A stretch of DNA of 42,795 nt from Afipia sp. (GTDB taxonomy: Bacteria > Pseudomonadota > Alphaproteobacteria > Rhizobiales > Xanthobacteraceae): positions 1 through 42,795 of the forward strand of contig JAFVHU010000118.1 in assembly GCA_017474385.1 (NCBI GenBank), given 5' to 3'. Below are positions 6,937 through 20,846 of this stretch, piece after piece; within the stretch, counting starts at the first letter, position 1; every line of letters starts with the position of its first letter. The notes under the pieces are model-generated. The model was not told the DNA's origin and ran no database searches. It was given only the letters and a program-made list of their open reading frames with translations. Both the position numbers and the translations under genes were made by a program.

Positions 6937-8082
6937 ATGACCGTCTCCCGCATCCTGCGCCTCAGCCTCACGCATTTCCGCAACTACCGCGCGGCGAGCG
7001 TGGAGACGCGCGGCGATGTCGTGGTGCTTGTCGGCCCCAACGGCGCCGGGAAGACCAATTGCCTTGAAGCGATCTCGTTTCTCTCGCCCGGACGTGGCTT
7101 GCGCCGCGCCACGCTCGATGACGTCGCAGATATCCAGGGCGACGGCTCATGGGCGGTGTCGGCCGAGGTGGAAGGCGAACTCGGCCTCGCGACGCTCGGC
7201 ACCGGAATCGACGCCCCAAAGGCCGACGGTGCGTCCTCGCCCCGCCGCGTGCGCATCGATCGTGAACCGGTCACCTCGGCGGCCGCCTTCGGCGATCATC
7301 TGCGCATGGTCTGGCTGACGCCCGCGATGGACGGCCTGTTCATGGGCGCGGCGTCGGAACGTCGTCGCTTCTTCGACCGTCTGGTGCTGGCGATCGACAG
7401 CGAGCATTCCAGCCGCGTCTCGGCGCTGGATCGCTCCTTGCGCTCAAGAAACCGCCTGCTGGAAGACCGCAACTTCGATGCACACTGGTGCGATGCCATC
7501 GAACGTGAAACCGCGGAACTCGCGGTCGCGGTCGCTGCCCAGCGCGGCCAGACGTTGCAGCGTTTGAGTTCGATGCTCGCCGCGCGTGGCAGCAAATCAG
7601 TGTTTCCGTCGGCGCTGATTGCACTCGACGGCTGGATGGAAAACGCGCTGCTGACGGAAACTGCCACCGCTGTCGAGGACCGTTACCGCGAGATGCTGCG
7701 TGACAGCCGCGCCAAAGACGCCGCCGCAGGGCGTACGCTGAACGGGCCACACCTGACCGATCTGATGGTGATTTACGCGCCCAAAAACATGCCGGCGCGC
7801 GATGCCTCCACCGGCGAGCAGAAAGCGCTGCTGATCGGCCTCGTGCTTGCTCATGCCACTCTGGTGGCCGAGATGACCGGCATCACGCCGTTACTTTTGC
7901 TCGACGAAATCGTCGCCCATCTTGATCCCAATCGCCGCGCGGCGCTGTTCGACGAACTTGCGGCGCTCGGCGCGCAGGTCTGGATGACCGGCGCTGATCC
8001 GGTGGCGTTCACGGACATCGGCGCGCGCGCGGATATTTTCGATGTCGAGGCGGGGACGGTGAAGCGGCGCGCGCGCAGCTGA
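6937..8082 (+). CDS. recF: DNA replication and repair protein RecF
   Basis: SMC-like ATPase that helps load RecA at single-strand gaps with RecO and RecR. The 381-residue product has the N-terminal pattern LTHFRNYR and Walker A GPNGAGKTN with Lys39. Near the C-terminus lie the ABC-type signature region (STGEQKALLIGL) and Walker B PLLLLDEIVAHLD. It is slightly longer at the N-terminal third than E. coli RecF. It follows dnaN by 31 bases with a weak ribosome-binding site, consistent with a dnaN-recF operon. gyrB follows after a 245-base gap with its own promoter. Confidence 0.96.
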   Translation: MTVSRILRLSLTHFRNYRAASVETRGDVVVLVGPNGAGKTNCLEAISFLSPGRGLRRATLDDVADIQGDGSWAVSAEVEGELGLATLGTGIDAPKADGASSPRRVRIDREPVTSAAAFGDHLRMVWLTPAMDGLFMGAASERRRFFDRLVLAIDSEHSSRVSALDRSLRSRNRLLEDRNFDAHWCDAIERETAELAVAVAAQRGQTLQRLSSMLAARGSKSVFPSALIALDGWMENALLTETATAVEDRYREMLRDSRAKDAAAGRTLNGPHLTDLMVIYAPKNMPARDASTGEQKALLIGLVLAHATLVAEMTGITPLLLLDEIVAHLDPNRRAALFDELAALGAQVWMTGADPVAFTDIGARADIFDVEAGTVKRRARS

Positions 8083-8136
8083 ATCAGGCCGCAATCTCAT
8101 CGCCAAATACCGTTTCACAGGCGCGCCGAATCAGGC

Positions 8137-8145
8137 TTTTCCACA
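8137..8145 (+). promoter_or_regulatory. DnaA-box match upstream of gyrB
   Basis: TTTTCCACA fits the DnaA-box consensus TTWTNCACA and lies 26 bases upstream of the candidate gyrB promoter. DnaA-dependent control of gyrB is possible; a single site is weak evidence. Confidence 0.4.
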
Positions 8146-8170
8146 GCCCCGAAAATGCCGTTTCTGAACC

Positions 8171-8198
8171 TTGAAAAACAGCCAAAAAATCCTATCTA
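8171..8198 (+). promoter_or_regulatory. Candidate promoter of gyrB
   Basis: TTGAAA (-35, 8171-8176) and TATCTA (-10, 8193-8198) are separated by 16 bp of A-rich DNA. The leader to the gyrB ATG would be about 120 bases. Confidence 0.5.
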
Positions 8199-8231
8199 AT
8201 CAACAGCTTGTAGGGCGTCACTTTGTCCTAG

Positions 8232-10769
<2,538 letters not shown>

Positions 10770-10944
10770 TCCTCATTCGATTGACGTCCGCATTTACTTG
10801 AGACGCACACGGCATCGCCACGTTTCATCCACATCCGGGCGCGATGATCGGGCTTGATGCGCATATGGGCCGTGGTCCATAAGCCGCTTCCCCCTTGTCG
10901 CGACTCAACTGCCGCGGCGATCTCTCCTGGTTGAAGGATCCGGC

Positions 10945-13284
<2,340 letters not shown>

Positions 13285-13285
13285 C

Positions 13286-13306
13286 GCGGCGACTGCGAAT
13301 CGCCGC
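13286..13306 (+). terminator. Possible weak terminator or hairpin after tex
   Basis: GCGGCGA (13286-13292) and TCGCCGC (13300-13306) form a 7-bp stem directly after the tex stop. No T-run follows, so intrinsic termination is doubtful. Confidence 0.3.
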
Positions 13307-13352
13307 AGCCTTCGACCATGATTTTGTCAGGCTGCGGTGCTACTCAGTCATC

Positions 13353-14762
13353 ATGGCCAGCATTGAGACGACACAAGCAGCCCGGATCGCGGCCCGCAAT
13401 CCGGTCGCGACCGAGTTTATTGAAACCATCAAGCTCGCTCTGCCCATTGCGCTGACGCAGCTGGGGCAGATCGCCATGATGACCACCGATCTCGCGCTGA
13501 TCGGACGGCTCGGCGACACCGCGGTCGCCGCAGCGTCGCTGGCGCATACGGTGTTCTTCGTTGCCTTTGTGATTGGCATGGGGCTGGTGTCCGCTGTCGC
13601 GCCGCTGGCAGCGCAGGCCTTGGGTGCGCGCCAGCCACGCACGGTTCGCCGCGCACTTCGCGTCTGCCTGTGGGCCGCGCTGCTGTTGTGCGTGCCGATG
13701 ATGATGCTGCCGCTGTTCGGCGAGCAGATCCTGCTCCTGCTCGGTCAGGCGCCCGAGAATGCCGGCCTCGCGCAGCGCTACCTGCTGGGCCTCGCACCCG
13801 GCATGGCGCCCGCGCTGTGCTTCATGGCGATCCGCAACTTCATGGGTGCGGTCAACCGGCCCGAACCCGGCCTGTGGATCACTCTGGCCGCCATTCCCGC
13901 GAATGCCGTGCTCGGCTACGCGCTGATCCATGGCCATTGGGGCATGCCGAAACTGGAATTGCTGGGCGCAGGTGTTGCCACGACCACTGTAAACTTCGGG
14001 ATGTGTGCCGCGGCGCTGTGGTTCACCTACAGCCAGCGCCCGTTCAAGAAATTTCACGTGCTGGGACGGTTCTGGCGGCTCGACTGGCCGCTGATGCGCC
14101 AACTCGTCGTCATCGGCGCGCCGATCGCGGTGTCGTTCCTGCTGGAATACGGATTGTTCTCCGCCGCCGGTCTGCTGATGGGCCTGATCAGCACGACCGC
14201 GTTGGCTGCGCATCAGATCGCGCTGCAAATCGCGGCCATCCTGTTTATGGTGCCGTTCGGCATCGGCATGGCCGCCACCGTGCGCGTCGGGCAGGCGCTG
14301 GGGCGCGGTGATGTCCCGGCGATCCGCCGCGCCGGCGTGGCGGCGATCGTGCTCGGCATCATCTTCATGACGACGATGACGCTTGCCGTGATCGTGGTGC
14401 GATTTGACCTCGCGGGATTTTTCTTCGGCGATACCCGGCAAGGCCTGGCTGCGATCGAACTCGCCGCGACGCTCATGCTGGTCGGCGCAACCTTCTTTAT
14501 CGCCGACGGCATCCAGACCGTGGCCGCCGGTGCGCTTCGCGGCCTCAGCGATACGCGTATCCCGCTGCTGCTTGCCGCGATCAGCTACTGGCTGATCGGT
14601 TTCACCGCCGCCTACGGTCTCGCATTCTGGACCGGTTTGGGTGCCATCGGCGTCTGGATCGGCCTGTCGATCGGCACCGGTATCTATGCCATCCTGCTTG
14701 TGGCGCGTTTCCACACTCTGACGCAACGGCTGAGGTTGCAACATGACCGTTCAGGCTTATAG
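13353..14762 (+). CDS. MATE-family multidrug/toxin extrusion transporter
   Basis: Inner-membrane cation-coupled exporter of the NorM type, usually exporting cationic drugs or metabolites. The 469-residue product has the MATE length. About twelve hydrophobic segments are arranged as two similar halves, starting with KLALPIALTQLGQIAMMTTD. The repeated pattern ALGARQPRTVRRALR and GQALGRGDVPAIRRAG at equivalent loops of both halves is characteristic. Substrate cannot be told from sequence. The Shine-Dalgarno is weak. The gene overlaps the start of the DUF2867 gene by 20 bases, indicating one transcript. Confidence 0.9.
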   Translation: MASIETTQAARIAARNPVATEFIETIKLALPIALTQLGQIAMMTTDLALIGRLGDTAVAAASLAHTVFFVAFVIGMGLVSAVAPLAAQALGARQPRTVRRALRVCLWAALLLCVPMMMLPLFGEQILLLLGQAPENAGLAQRYLLGLAPGMAPALCFMAIRNFMGAVNRPEPGLWITLAAIPANAVLGYALIHGHWGMPKLELLGAGVATTTVNFGMCAAALWFTYSQRPFKKFHVLGRFWRLDWPLMRQLVVIGAPIAVSFLLEYGLFSAAGLLMGLISTTALAAHQIALQIAAILFMVPFGIGMAATVRVGQALGRGDVPAIRRAGVAAIVLGIIFMTTMTLAVIVVRFDLAGFFFGDTRQGLAAIELAATLMLVGATFFIADGIQTVAAGALRGLSDTRIPLLLAAISYWLIGFTAAYGLAFWTGLGAIGVWIGLSIGTGIYAILLVARFHTLTQRLRLQHDRSGL

Positions 14763-15237
14763 CATTCGAGATCTCAAAGCCGATGCCGGGATGAAAGGGC
14801 TGCTTCCCGGCGCGCAGTTCGCCGATGCGTTTCGCATCGCAGTGAATGACGACACCCTCACCGCGCGGCAGGCGGCGGAGCGAATGTTTCTCCGTTTGCC
14901 GCGCGGGATCGACGGTCTGATGAAGCTGCGAAATCTTGTGGTCGCACCTCTCGGCCTCAAGACACCCACCCATACAAAAACCATCGTTGCGGATTCGATC
15001 GGACCGTTTCCCGTGATCAGCGACACGCCGCAGCGGCTGGTGGCGGGATTCGACGACAAGCATCTCGACTTCCGCGTGATTGTTGACGTGACCGGCAGCG
15101 TTCCCGACCGTCAGGTCACGGCGACCACGCTGGTGATGACCCACAATCTGCTTGGCCGCGTCTATCTCGCGACCATCATGCCGTTCCACCGGATCATCGT
15201 TCCGGCCATGCTGCGGCAGGTCGCTGCGCCAGCCTAA
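14743..15237 (+). CDS. DUF2867 family protein
   Basis: A 164-residue protein resembling the DUF2867 family, whose biochemical role is unknown. Visible features are the opening LPGAQFADAFRI and the segments PRGIDGLMKLRNLVVAP, GPFPVISDTPQRLVAGFDDKHLDFRV and LGRVYLATIMPFHRIIVPAML near the C-terminus. No signal peptide or membrane segment is evident apart from that last hydrophobic stretch. GAGG lies upstream of the ATG inside the MATE gene. The coupling to a MATE exporter suggests a shared function. It overlaps the convergent DUF4239 gene by 4 bases. Confidence 0.75.
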   Translation: MTVQAYSIRDLKADAGMKGLLPGAQFADAFRIAVNDDTLTARQAAERMFLRLPRGIDGLMKLRNLVVAPLGLKTPTHTKTIVADSIGPFPVISDTPQRLVAGFDDKHLDFRVIVDVTGSVPDRQVTATTLVMTHNLLGRVYLATIMPFHRIIVPAMLRQVAAPA

Positions 15238-15989
15238 GGCTTCATCCAATCCAGCGCCTGCTGCATCGGCACGGGCGAGACCTTGATGAACCCTGCGAAC
15301 GGCTGATCCATATCGAAGATCAGATTGATCGCCACCGACACCGACAGTGCGGCGAGAAAGAATGCTGCGATCACGGTCCCGTTAAATGGAGCGAATACTC
15401 CGCGGCACAGGAACAGCACGCTGACCCAGAAAATGCCGGCAATCAGAAACGGACGCGGTGTCGCGTTGACCTGCTGGACGAACAAAAGACGACTGGTGCG
15501 CTTCAAATCCCGAATGATATCGAGTGCATTCTTGCGGCCTTCGATGTGAACTGCGCTTTTTGGCGCGAACAGGCGGAGATCGCCTTCGATCTCATCGAGC
15601 AACCGCACCGCCTCTGCGGCATCGTTCGCAGAGGCCGCATCGCGATCGGTCCACAACTGCGCGATTTTGTGTACCGTGAATGTGCGCAACGTCTCGCGCA
15701 TCTTCGCTGCGTCCTGGCCGAAATGCGCAAGCTCGCGGTCAAGCGGCGTCAGATTGGCGCTGAACTGCTGGACTTCCTGACTTCGTAAATCGAAACTCGA
15801 TTTGGTGTTGGCAACCAGAAGGCCGAGCACAAGCGCCGCCAGCAGCGCAACAACGCCCATGACATTGTGCACCGTCTTGCCCGTCTCGTCTGTCCGGTGA
15901 TGCGCGGGCAGGAAACCGCGAATCGCAAAGCCCAGCAGCCCTGCGCCAAAGATACAGATGAAAGCGATCAAACCGACGCCAGTAAACAT
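15234..15989 (-). CDS. DUF4239 membrane protein
   Basis: A 251-residue inner-membrane protein resembling the DUF4239/bestrophin-like hypotheticals. Two hydrophobic segments are near the N-terminus (LIAFICIFGAGLLGFAIRG and VMGVVALLAALVLGLLVAN). A large soluble helical middle region (residues about 60-175) is followed by two more membrane segments at the C-terminus. TKSSFDLRSQEVQQFSANL after segment two matches the family pattern. The start at 15989 is chosen because a longer frame would run into the divergent MmgE/PrpD gene; no strong Shine-Dalgarno supports it. Function unknown, possibly an ion channel by family resemblance. Confidence 0.7.
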   Translation of the reverse strand: MFTGVGLIAFICIFGAGLLGFAIRGFLPAHHRTDETGKTVHNVMGVVALLAALVLGLLVANTKSSFDLRSQEVQQFSANLTPLDRELAHFGQDAAKMRETLRTFTVHKIAQLWTDRDAASANDAAEAVRLLDEIEGDLRLFAPKSAVHIEGRKNALDIIRDLKRTSRLLFVQQVNATPRPFLIAGIFWVSVLFLCRGVFAPFNGTVIAAFFLAALSVSVAINLIFDMDQPFAGFIKVSPVPMQQALDWMKP

Positions 15990-16085
15990 GGCCGTATCAA
16001 CTGGTGAAAATGAAAACCCGACAACCGGCCGCAAAGGTCGTCCCACAAGCCGCCCGATGTCAAGGCAGGCAGGACGCACAGCGGG

Positions 16086-16114
16086 TTGAACAAGCGCCGC
16101 AGGATGCCTAGTCT
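16086..16114 (+). promoter_or_regulatory. Candidate promoter of the MmgE/PrpD gene
   Basis: TTGAAC (16086-16091) and TAGTCT (16109-16114) are separated by 17 bp, about 28 bases before the ATG. The -35 box is good and the -10 box fair. Confidence 0.35.
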
Positions 16115-16141
16115 GCCGCCCAACAAACAGGAAGAACAACA

Positions 16142-17509
16142 ATGGCGAATGAAACCGCAACGCTGGCCGCTTACGTCGCAAACCTCAAATACGAGGACAT
16201 TCCGCCTGAAGTTCTGGAGCGCGCCAAGGCGCTGACGCTGGATTTTCTGGGCAGCGCCGTACGCGCGCGCAGCGAGGCGGAATCGACGCCGTCGCTGCTG
16301 GCGATGCTCGCCACCCTCGGCCTCGACGGCAAGGGCGAGGCGACCGTTTGCGGCGACGCCAAGACCTATACGCCGGCCATCGCCGCCCTGCTCAACGGCG
16401 CGCTCGGCCACTCGCTCGACTTCGACGATACCCACGCGGATTCATCACTGCATCCCAGCGCACCTGTGGTACCCGCTGCCTTCGCCGTCGGCGAGATCGT
16501 GAAAGCCAGCGGACGTGACGTGTTGACCGCCATCGTCGCCGGCTATGAGGTCTGCTGCCGCCTCGGCAACGCGCTCGATCCGACCTCGCATTATGCAAAG
16601 GGCTTTCACCCCACCGCCACCGCCGGCACCTATGGCGCCGCGGCTGCAGCGGCGAAACTTTACAAGCTCAACGCCGAGCAGATCGTCGCCGCGTTCGGCG
16701 TCTCCGGCAGCCAGGCCGCCGGCTCGCTGCAATTTCTGGTCAACGGCGCGTGGAACAAGCGCTATCAGGTCGGCGCTGCCGCGATGAACGGCGTCGTCGC
16801 CGCCTCGCTGGCGCGCGAAGGCTTCATCGGCGCGACGGAATCGGTTGAGGGCAAGCACGGCCTGCTGGTCGGCTACAGCGATGACGCCCATCCGGACAAG
16901 GCGACCGCCGGGCTCGGCAAAATCTACGAGACCATGAAGATCGGCGTGAAGCCATATCCAAGCTGCCGCTACACCCACGCCGCCATCGATGCGCTGATCG
17001 CCATGCGCCGCGAGCACAATCTCACGCCGGAAAACATCAAGAGCGTCGAGATCGGCCTGCATCGCAACGGCATCACACTCACCGGCGATGCTGCGACCAA
17101 GCGCCATGCCCGCAGCGTGGTCGGCGGACAGTTCTCGATGTTCTTCACTGGCGCGCTGGCGCTCGATCAGGGCTCGTTCGGCTGGGACGATTACAAGCGA
17201 CTCGGCGATCCCGCCATCGAAGCGCTCGCCGACAGGATCGAGGTCGTGCAGGACGCCCGGCTTGAAGGCAAGACCCATCCGTTTGGCGCGCGTGTCAGCA
17301 TCGAAAGCGGTGAAGGCACGCTGGAACGCCTGATCCCCGATCCGTCGGGCGAGCCGTCGTCGTTTCCCGATGCGGCGGCAATGCAGCAAAAGTTCCTGCA
17401 GCTCGCGCGGCCGGTGCTCAACGAGCGTGCCGACCGCTTCGCCGACGCCATCCTGTCGCTCGACAAGTTCGACCGCATCGAACGCGTCACGTCGCTCGCG
17501 CGGCTTTGA
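16142..17509 (+). CDS. MmgE/PrpD family protein
   Basis: Member of the family that includes 2-methylcitrate dehydratase (PrpD) and cis-aconitate decarboxylase, acting on tricarboxylic-acid-like substrates. The 455-residue length fits. Family features are LDFLGSAVRARSE near residue 35, NGALGHSLDFDDTH around residue 90, HPSAPVVPAAFA, GYEVCCRLGNAL, GFHPTATAGTYGAAAAAAKL and PYPSCRYTHAAIDAL. No other methylcitrate-cycle gene is adjacent, so the exact substrate is not assigned. GGAAGAAC lies upstream of the ATG. It is divergent from the DUF4239 gene and followed after about 130 bases by malonyl-CoA decarboxylase. Confidence 0.88.
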   Translation: MANETATLAAYVANLKYEDIPPEVLERAKALTLDFLGSAVRARSEAESTPSLLAMLATLGLDGKGEATVCGDAKTYTPAIAALLNGALGHSLDFDDTHADSSLHPSAPVVPAAFAVGEIVKASGRDVLTAIVAGYEVCCRLGNALDPTSHYAKGFHPTATAGTYGAAAAAAKLYKLNAEQIVAAFGVSGSQAAGSLQFLVNGAWNKRYQVGAAAMNGVVAASLAREGFIGATESVEGKHGLLVGYSDDAHPDKATAGLGKIYETMKIGVKPYPSCRYTHAAIDALIAMRREHNLTPENIKSVEIGLHRNGITLTGDAATKRHARSVVGGQFSMFFTGALALDQGSFGWDDYKRLGDPAIEALADRIEVVQDARLEGKTHPFGARVSIESGEGTLERLIPDPSGEPSSFPDAAAMQQKFLQLARPVLNERADRFADAILSLDKFDRIERVTSLARL

Positions 17510-17636
17510 GTCGCATCAGGCAGCCTGCGGATCAGGCATTCCCAAACGAAAGTCGGGGCCGGACCGTCTGGAATCGGTCGCATTCGCTGTCTATCATCGG
17601 CGAATGATGCCTGACTGCGCAGGAGCAAGCTGACCT

Positions 17637-19013
17637 ATGGCGACGCTGGGACTGGATCGGGCCTCCTTAAGCAATCTGCTCACCACGCTGACCGAGCGGG
17701 GACGCAGCCTTCTGGGCCTGTCCAACGGCGCGCGCGCAATGTCGCAGGCCGAACTGATCGGGCTCGGCGAGACCCTGCTGTCGCGGCGCGGCGAAGCCAC
17801 CGGCGTCGCACTCGCAAATACGCTGCTTGCGGGTTACTCGGCCGCAAGCGAAGCCGATCAGCTCGCCTTCCTCAATGCGCTTGCCGATCTATTCGGGCCG
17901 AACATGGACGAATTGAATGCGGCGCTGGCCGTGGTGCGCGACAAGGGCACGTCGCCCGACGCCGTCAGCAAGCTTTTGAAGGCGGCCGAGCCGCGCCGTC
18001 AGGAATTGATCCGGCGTCTCAATCTGGCGCCGGGCGGAACCGCATCGCTGGTGCGTATGCGCGAAGCGCTGCTGACGCATATCAAGGATCATCCCGCGCT
18101 CAAACATGTCGACAGCGATTTCGTGCATCTGTTCGCGTCGTGGTTCAACAGGGGTTTTCTCGTGCTGCAACGGATCGACTGGACCACGCCCGCGAACATT
18201 TTGGAAAAGATCATCCGCTACGAGCAGGTCCATGCGATCTCCAACTGGGACGATTTGCGCAGCCGTCTCGCACCGTCGGATCGCCGCTGCTACGGCTTCT
18301 TCCATCCCCAGCTCGTGGATGAGCCGCTGATCTTCGTCGAGGTGGCGCTGACGCGCGAAAGTCCGGCGGCCATTGCGCCATTGCTCGATCTGACGCGCGC
18401 GCCGATCGCCGCGACCGACGCCACGACCGCGGTGTTCTATTCGATCTCGAACACACAACGCGGTCTCGGCGGCATTTCCTTCGGCAACTTCCTGATCAAG
18501 CAGGTGGTCGAGGAGATCAAACGCGAACTGCCGAATGTGCAGACCTTCGTGACGCTGTCGCCGGTTCCGGGATTCGCGGCCTGGCTGAAGCGCGAGCGCG
18601 CCTCCGAGAACTCGCCGCTGCTCGATGCGGCGTCACGCGCTACGCTCGAGGCGCTGGATATGCCGAACTGGGCCGACGATCCCGACCTCGCCGAACAGGT
18701 CAAGACCGAATTGCTGCCGCTGGCGGCTTACTACTTCTTGGAGGCGAAGGGCTCGCGCGGGCATCCGCTCGATCCCGTGGCGCGCTTCCATCTTGGCAAC
18801 GGCGCGCGGCTGGAGCGGCTGAATTTCCTCGGCGACCGCTCCGAGAAGGGCACGCAGCAGTCGCACGGGCTGATGGTCAATTATCTCTACGCTCTCGACA
18901 AGATCGAGGCGAACCACGAAGCCTTTGCCGAAAAGGGCCAGGTTGCATCGTCGTCCGCGGTTCGTAAGATACTGCCTGCACACGCGCTCGTGGAGACATC
19001 GGCAAGCGCGTAG
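17637..19013 (+). CDS. Malonyl-CoA decarboxylase
   Basis: Converts malonyl-CoA to acetyl-CoA and CO2, used in malonate catabolism or to drain excess malonyl-CoA. The 458-residue product has the helical N-terminal domain followed by the GNAT-like catalytic domain. Family motifs are FYSISNTQRGLGGISFG (Ser269 and Ser271 lie in this serine motif), TLSPVPGFAAWL and RFHLGNGARLERLNF. His385 of the last is the expected catalytic histidine by comparison with human MCD. QQSHGLMVNYLY near the end is typical. In some rhizobia this gene (matA) sits with matB and matC, but neither is visible here. The Shine-Dalgarno AGGAG is 12 bases from the ATG, rather far. Confidence 0.92.
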   Translation: MATLGLDRASLSNLLTTLTERGRSLLGLSNGARAMSQAELIGLGETLLSRRGEATGVALANTLLAGYSAASEADQLAFLNALADLFGPNMDELNAALAVVRDKGTSPDAVSKLLKAAEPRRQELIRRLNLAPGGTASLVRMREALLTHIKDHPALKHVDSDFVHLFASWFNRGFLVLQRIDWTTPANILEKIIRYEQVHAISNWDDLRSRLAPSDRRCYGFFHPQLVDEPLIFVEVALTRESPAAIAPLLDLTRAPIAATDATTAVFYSISNTQRGLGGISFGNFLIKQVVEEIKRELPNVQTFVTLSPVPGFAAWLKRERASENSPLLDAASRATLEALDMPNWADDPDLAEQVKTELLPLAAYYFLEAKGSRGHPLDPVARFHLGNGARLERLNFLGDRSEKGTQQSHGLMVNYLYALDKIEANHEAFAEKGQVASSSAVRKILPAHALVETSASA

Positions 19014-19041
19014 AACGATGGAAGATATAACAACCTCAGTT

Positions 19042-19122
19042 GTCATACGCGGGCTTGACCCGCATATCCATCAAGAAGAATTCTCTTGAAAGATGGATTG
19101 CCGGGTCAAGCCCGGCAATGAC
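19042..19122. repeat. REP-like palindromic doublet (second copy)
   Basis: Two inverted copies of a 31-nt unit (19042-19072 and 19092-19122) share GTCAT, CGGGCTTGACCCG and ATCCATC. They differ in the variable stem positions, of which the second copy is perfectly paired. The symmetry continues through the centre with TCAAGA and TCTTGA around AGAATTC, so the whole 81 bases is one palindrome. It sits between malonyl-CoA decarboxylase and pirin and could terminate or stabilise the first transcript. Confidence 0.75.
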
Positions 19123-19145
19123 AATCCTAAGAAGGGAGACTCGCC

Positions 19146-20063
19146 ATGAGCTGGATGCCCTCGAACGATCCGATCCTCGGCGATCCGCAGACCTGCGACG
19201 CACTCGACCTCATCATCGTGCCGCGCACACGCGATCTCGGTGACGGCTTCGCGGTTCGCCGCGCGCTGCCGCACGGCAAGCGGCAGATGGTCGGTCCCTT
19301 CATCTTCTTCGATCACTTCGGACCGGTGCAGTTCGTCGCCGGTAAGGGCATGGATGTGCGCCCGCATCCGCATATCGGGCTCGCCACCGTCACCTATCTG
19401 TTCGACGGCAGCATCATGCACCGCGACAGCGAGGGCAACATCCAGGAAATCCAGCCCGGCGCCATGAACCTGATGACCGCCGGTCGCGGCATCGCACATT
19501 CGGAGCGCACGCCGGATGTGCAGCGTGCCAACGGCCAGCAGATGCTCGGCCTGCAAAGCTGGATCGCGCTGCCGGTCGGCAAGGAAGAAATCGCACCGTC
19601 GTTCCAGCATTTCGCTGCCGCCACGCTGCCGGAAGTCCACGACACCGGCTTCAAGGCGCGCATCATCGCAGGCTCGTCGTTCGGTGCGAAATCGCCGGTC
19701 GACATGGTGTCGGACTGGTTCTACGTCGAAGTCGCGCTCGATGAAGGCATGCGCGTGCCCCTCGACGCTGACCACGAGGAACGCGCAATCTATGTGGTCG
19801 ACGGCGAGATCGAAGTCGCCGGCGAGAAATTCGAAGGCCCGCGGCTTTTGATCTTCCGCCCCGGCGACCGCATCACCGTCAAGGCGACACGGCGGGCGCG
19901 GATGATGTTTCTCGGCGGCACCGCGCTGGAAGGCCCGCGCCATATCTGGTGGAATTTCGTCTCGTCGAGCAAGGAGCGCATCGAAGAAGCGAAGGCCGAC
20001 TGGAAAGCCGGTCGCTTCGCCCATGTGCCCAACGAGCACGAATTCATTCCGCTGCCTGAATAG
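19146..20063 (+). CDS. Pirin family protein
   Basis: Bicupin metalloprotein related to pirin and to YhhW-type quercetin 2,3-dioxygenases. The 305-residue product has the N-terminal cupin metal-site motifs: PHPHIGLATVTYLF (two His ligands) and GIAHSE (His and Glu ligands). The C-terminal cupin contains the pattern VDGEIEVAGEKF. The extension to residue 305 (ERIEEAKADWKAGRFAHVP) is typical of bacterial pirins. Substrate is unknown; roles in redox or quercetinase activity are family-level only. AGAAGGGAG precedes the ATG. It converges on the SDR gene with a 3-base gap. Confidence 0.9.
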   Translation: MSWMPSNDPILGDPQTCDALDLIIVPRTRDLGDGFAVRRALPHGKRQMVGPFIFFDHFGPVQFVAGKGMDVRPHPHIGLATVTYLFDGSIMHRDSEGNIQEIQPGAMNLMTAGRGIAHSERTPDVQRANGQQMLGLQSWIALPVGKEEIAPSFQHFAAATLPEVHDTGFKARIIAGSSFGAKSPVDMVSDWFYVEVALDEGMRVPLDADHEERAIYVVDGEIEVAGEKFEGPRLLIFRPGDRITVKATRRARMMFLGGTALEGPRHIWWNFVSSSKERIEEAKADWKAGRFAHVPNEHEFIPLPE

Positions 20064-20066
20064 TAC

Positions 20067-20846
20067 TCAGAACACGGTATAGCCGCCGTCGATCACAATC
20101 ATATCCGCTGTGTGATACGACGACGCCTTGCTCATCAGGTAGACGGCGATGCCGCCGAAGTCCGACGGCTCGCCAAATCGGCGCATCGGAATCCGCGGCA
20201 TCACGTTGGCGACGAACTTGTCGTTGGCCATCAGGCCTTCGGTCATGTCGCTCTTGATCCAGCCCGGCAAGATCGCGTTGGCAGTAATGCCGTAGCGCGC
20301 CTGTTCGACCGCGAGCGCGCGGATCAGCGCATTGATCGCAGCCTTCGTCGCCGCGTAGTGTTCGTTACGCGCCGTGCCGAACAGCGACGCCATGCTTGAT
20401 GTCGCCACCAGCCGTCCGAAAGCATCACCTTTTGCCGCGCGCTCCGTCATGTGCCGCGCCGCCGCCTGAAACACATGGAACACGCCATCGAGATTGGTCA
20501 CGAACATCTTGCGCCAGTCCTCTTCGGTGCGGTCGATAAAGGCGTGACGGCCGCCGCCGCCGATTCCGGCATTGGCGAAGCAGCCGTCAACACGGCCGAA
20601 CTTGTCCAGTGTCGCTGCCATCGCGGCTTTCACTGATGCGGCGTCGGTGACGTCGCAGATACGCGCTTCAGCCTTGCCGCCCTTGCTGGCGATCGAGGCG
20701 ACCGCCCGCGCATTCTTCTCGGCATTGCGGCCCCAGATCGACACAGCGCACCCCTCGGCCGCCAGCGCCTGCGCGATGCCAAGCCCAATGCCACCGTTGC
20801 CGCCCGTCACCACCGCCACGCGGCCGCTCAGATCGAAAATGCTCAT
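20067..20846 (-). CDS. Short-chain dehydrogenase/reductase
   Basis: NAD(P)-dependent oxidoreductase of the classical SDR family, 259 residues. The cofactor motif TGGNGGIGLG is at residues 14-23. NAG with surrounding residues and the active-site triad Ser, Tyr-x-x-x-Lys (SSMAS, then YAATKAA) are all visible. The C-terminal LPGWIKSDMTEGL and FGEPSDFGGIAVYLMS fit glucose-dehydrogenase-like or 3-oxoacyl reductase-like members. The start at 20846 is chosen because GGAGACA lies just upstream; an ATG at 20882 would add 12 residues. Substrate not determined. It is divergent from the enoyl-CoA hydratase/isomerase gene. Confidence 0.88.
   Translation of the reverse strand: MSIFDLSGRVAVVTGGNGGIGLGIAQALAAEGCAVSIWGRNAEKNARAVASIASKGGKAEARICDVTDAASVKAAMAATLDKFGRVDGCFANAGIGGGGRHAFIDRTEEDWRKMFVTNLDGVFHVFQAAARHMTERAAKGDAFGRLVATSSMASLFGTARNEHYAATKAAINALIRALAVEQARYGITANAILPGWIKSDMTEGLMANDKFVANVMPRIPMRRFGEPSDFGGIAVYLMSKASSYHTADMIVIDGGYTVF

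Noticed and set aside
13344-14744. Long open frame (466 codons) on the minus strand
   Set aside because: It is the antisense of the MATE gene, rich in Arg, His and Gln, with no family signature; a typical shadow frame in GC-rich DNA.
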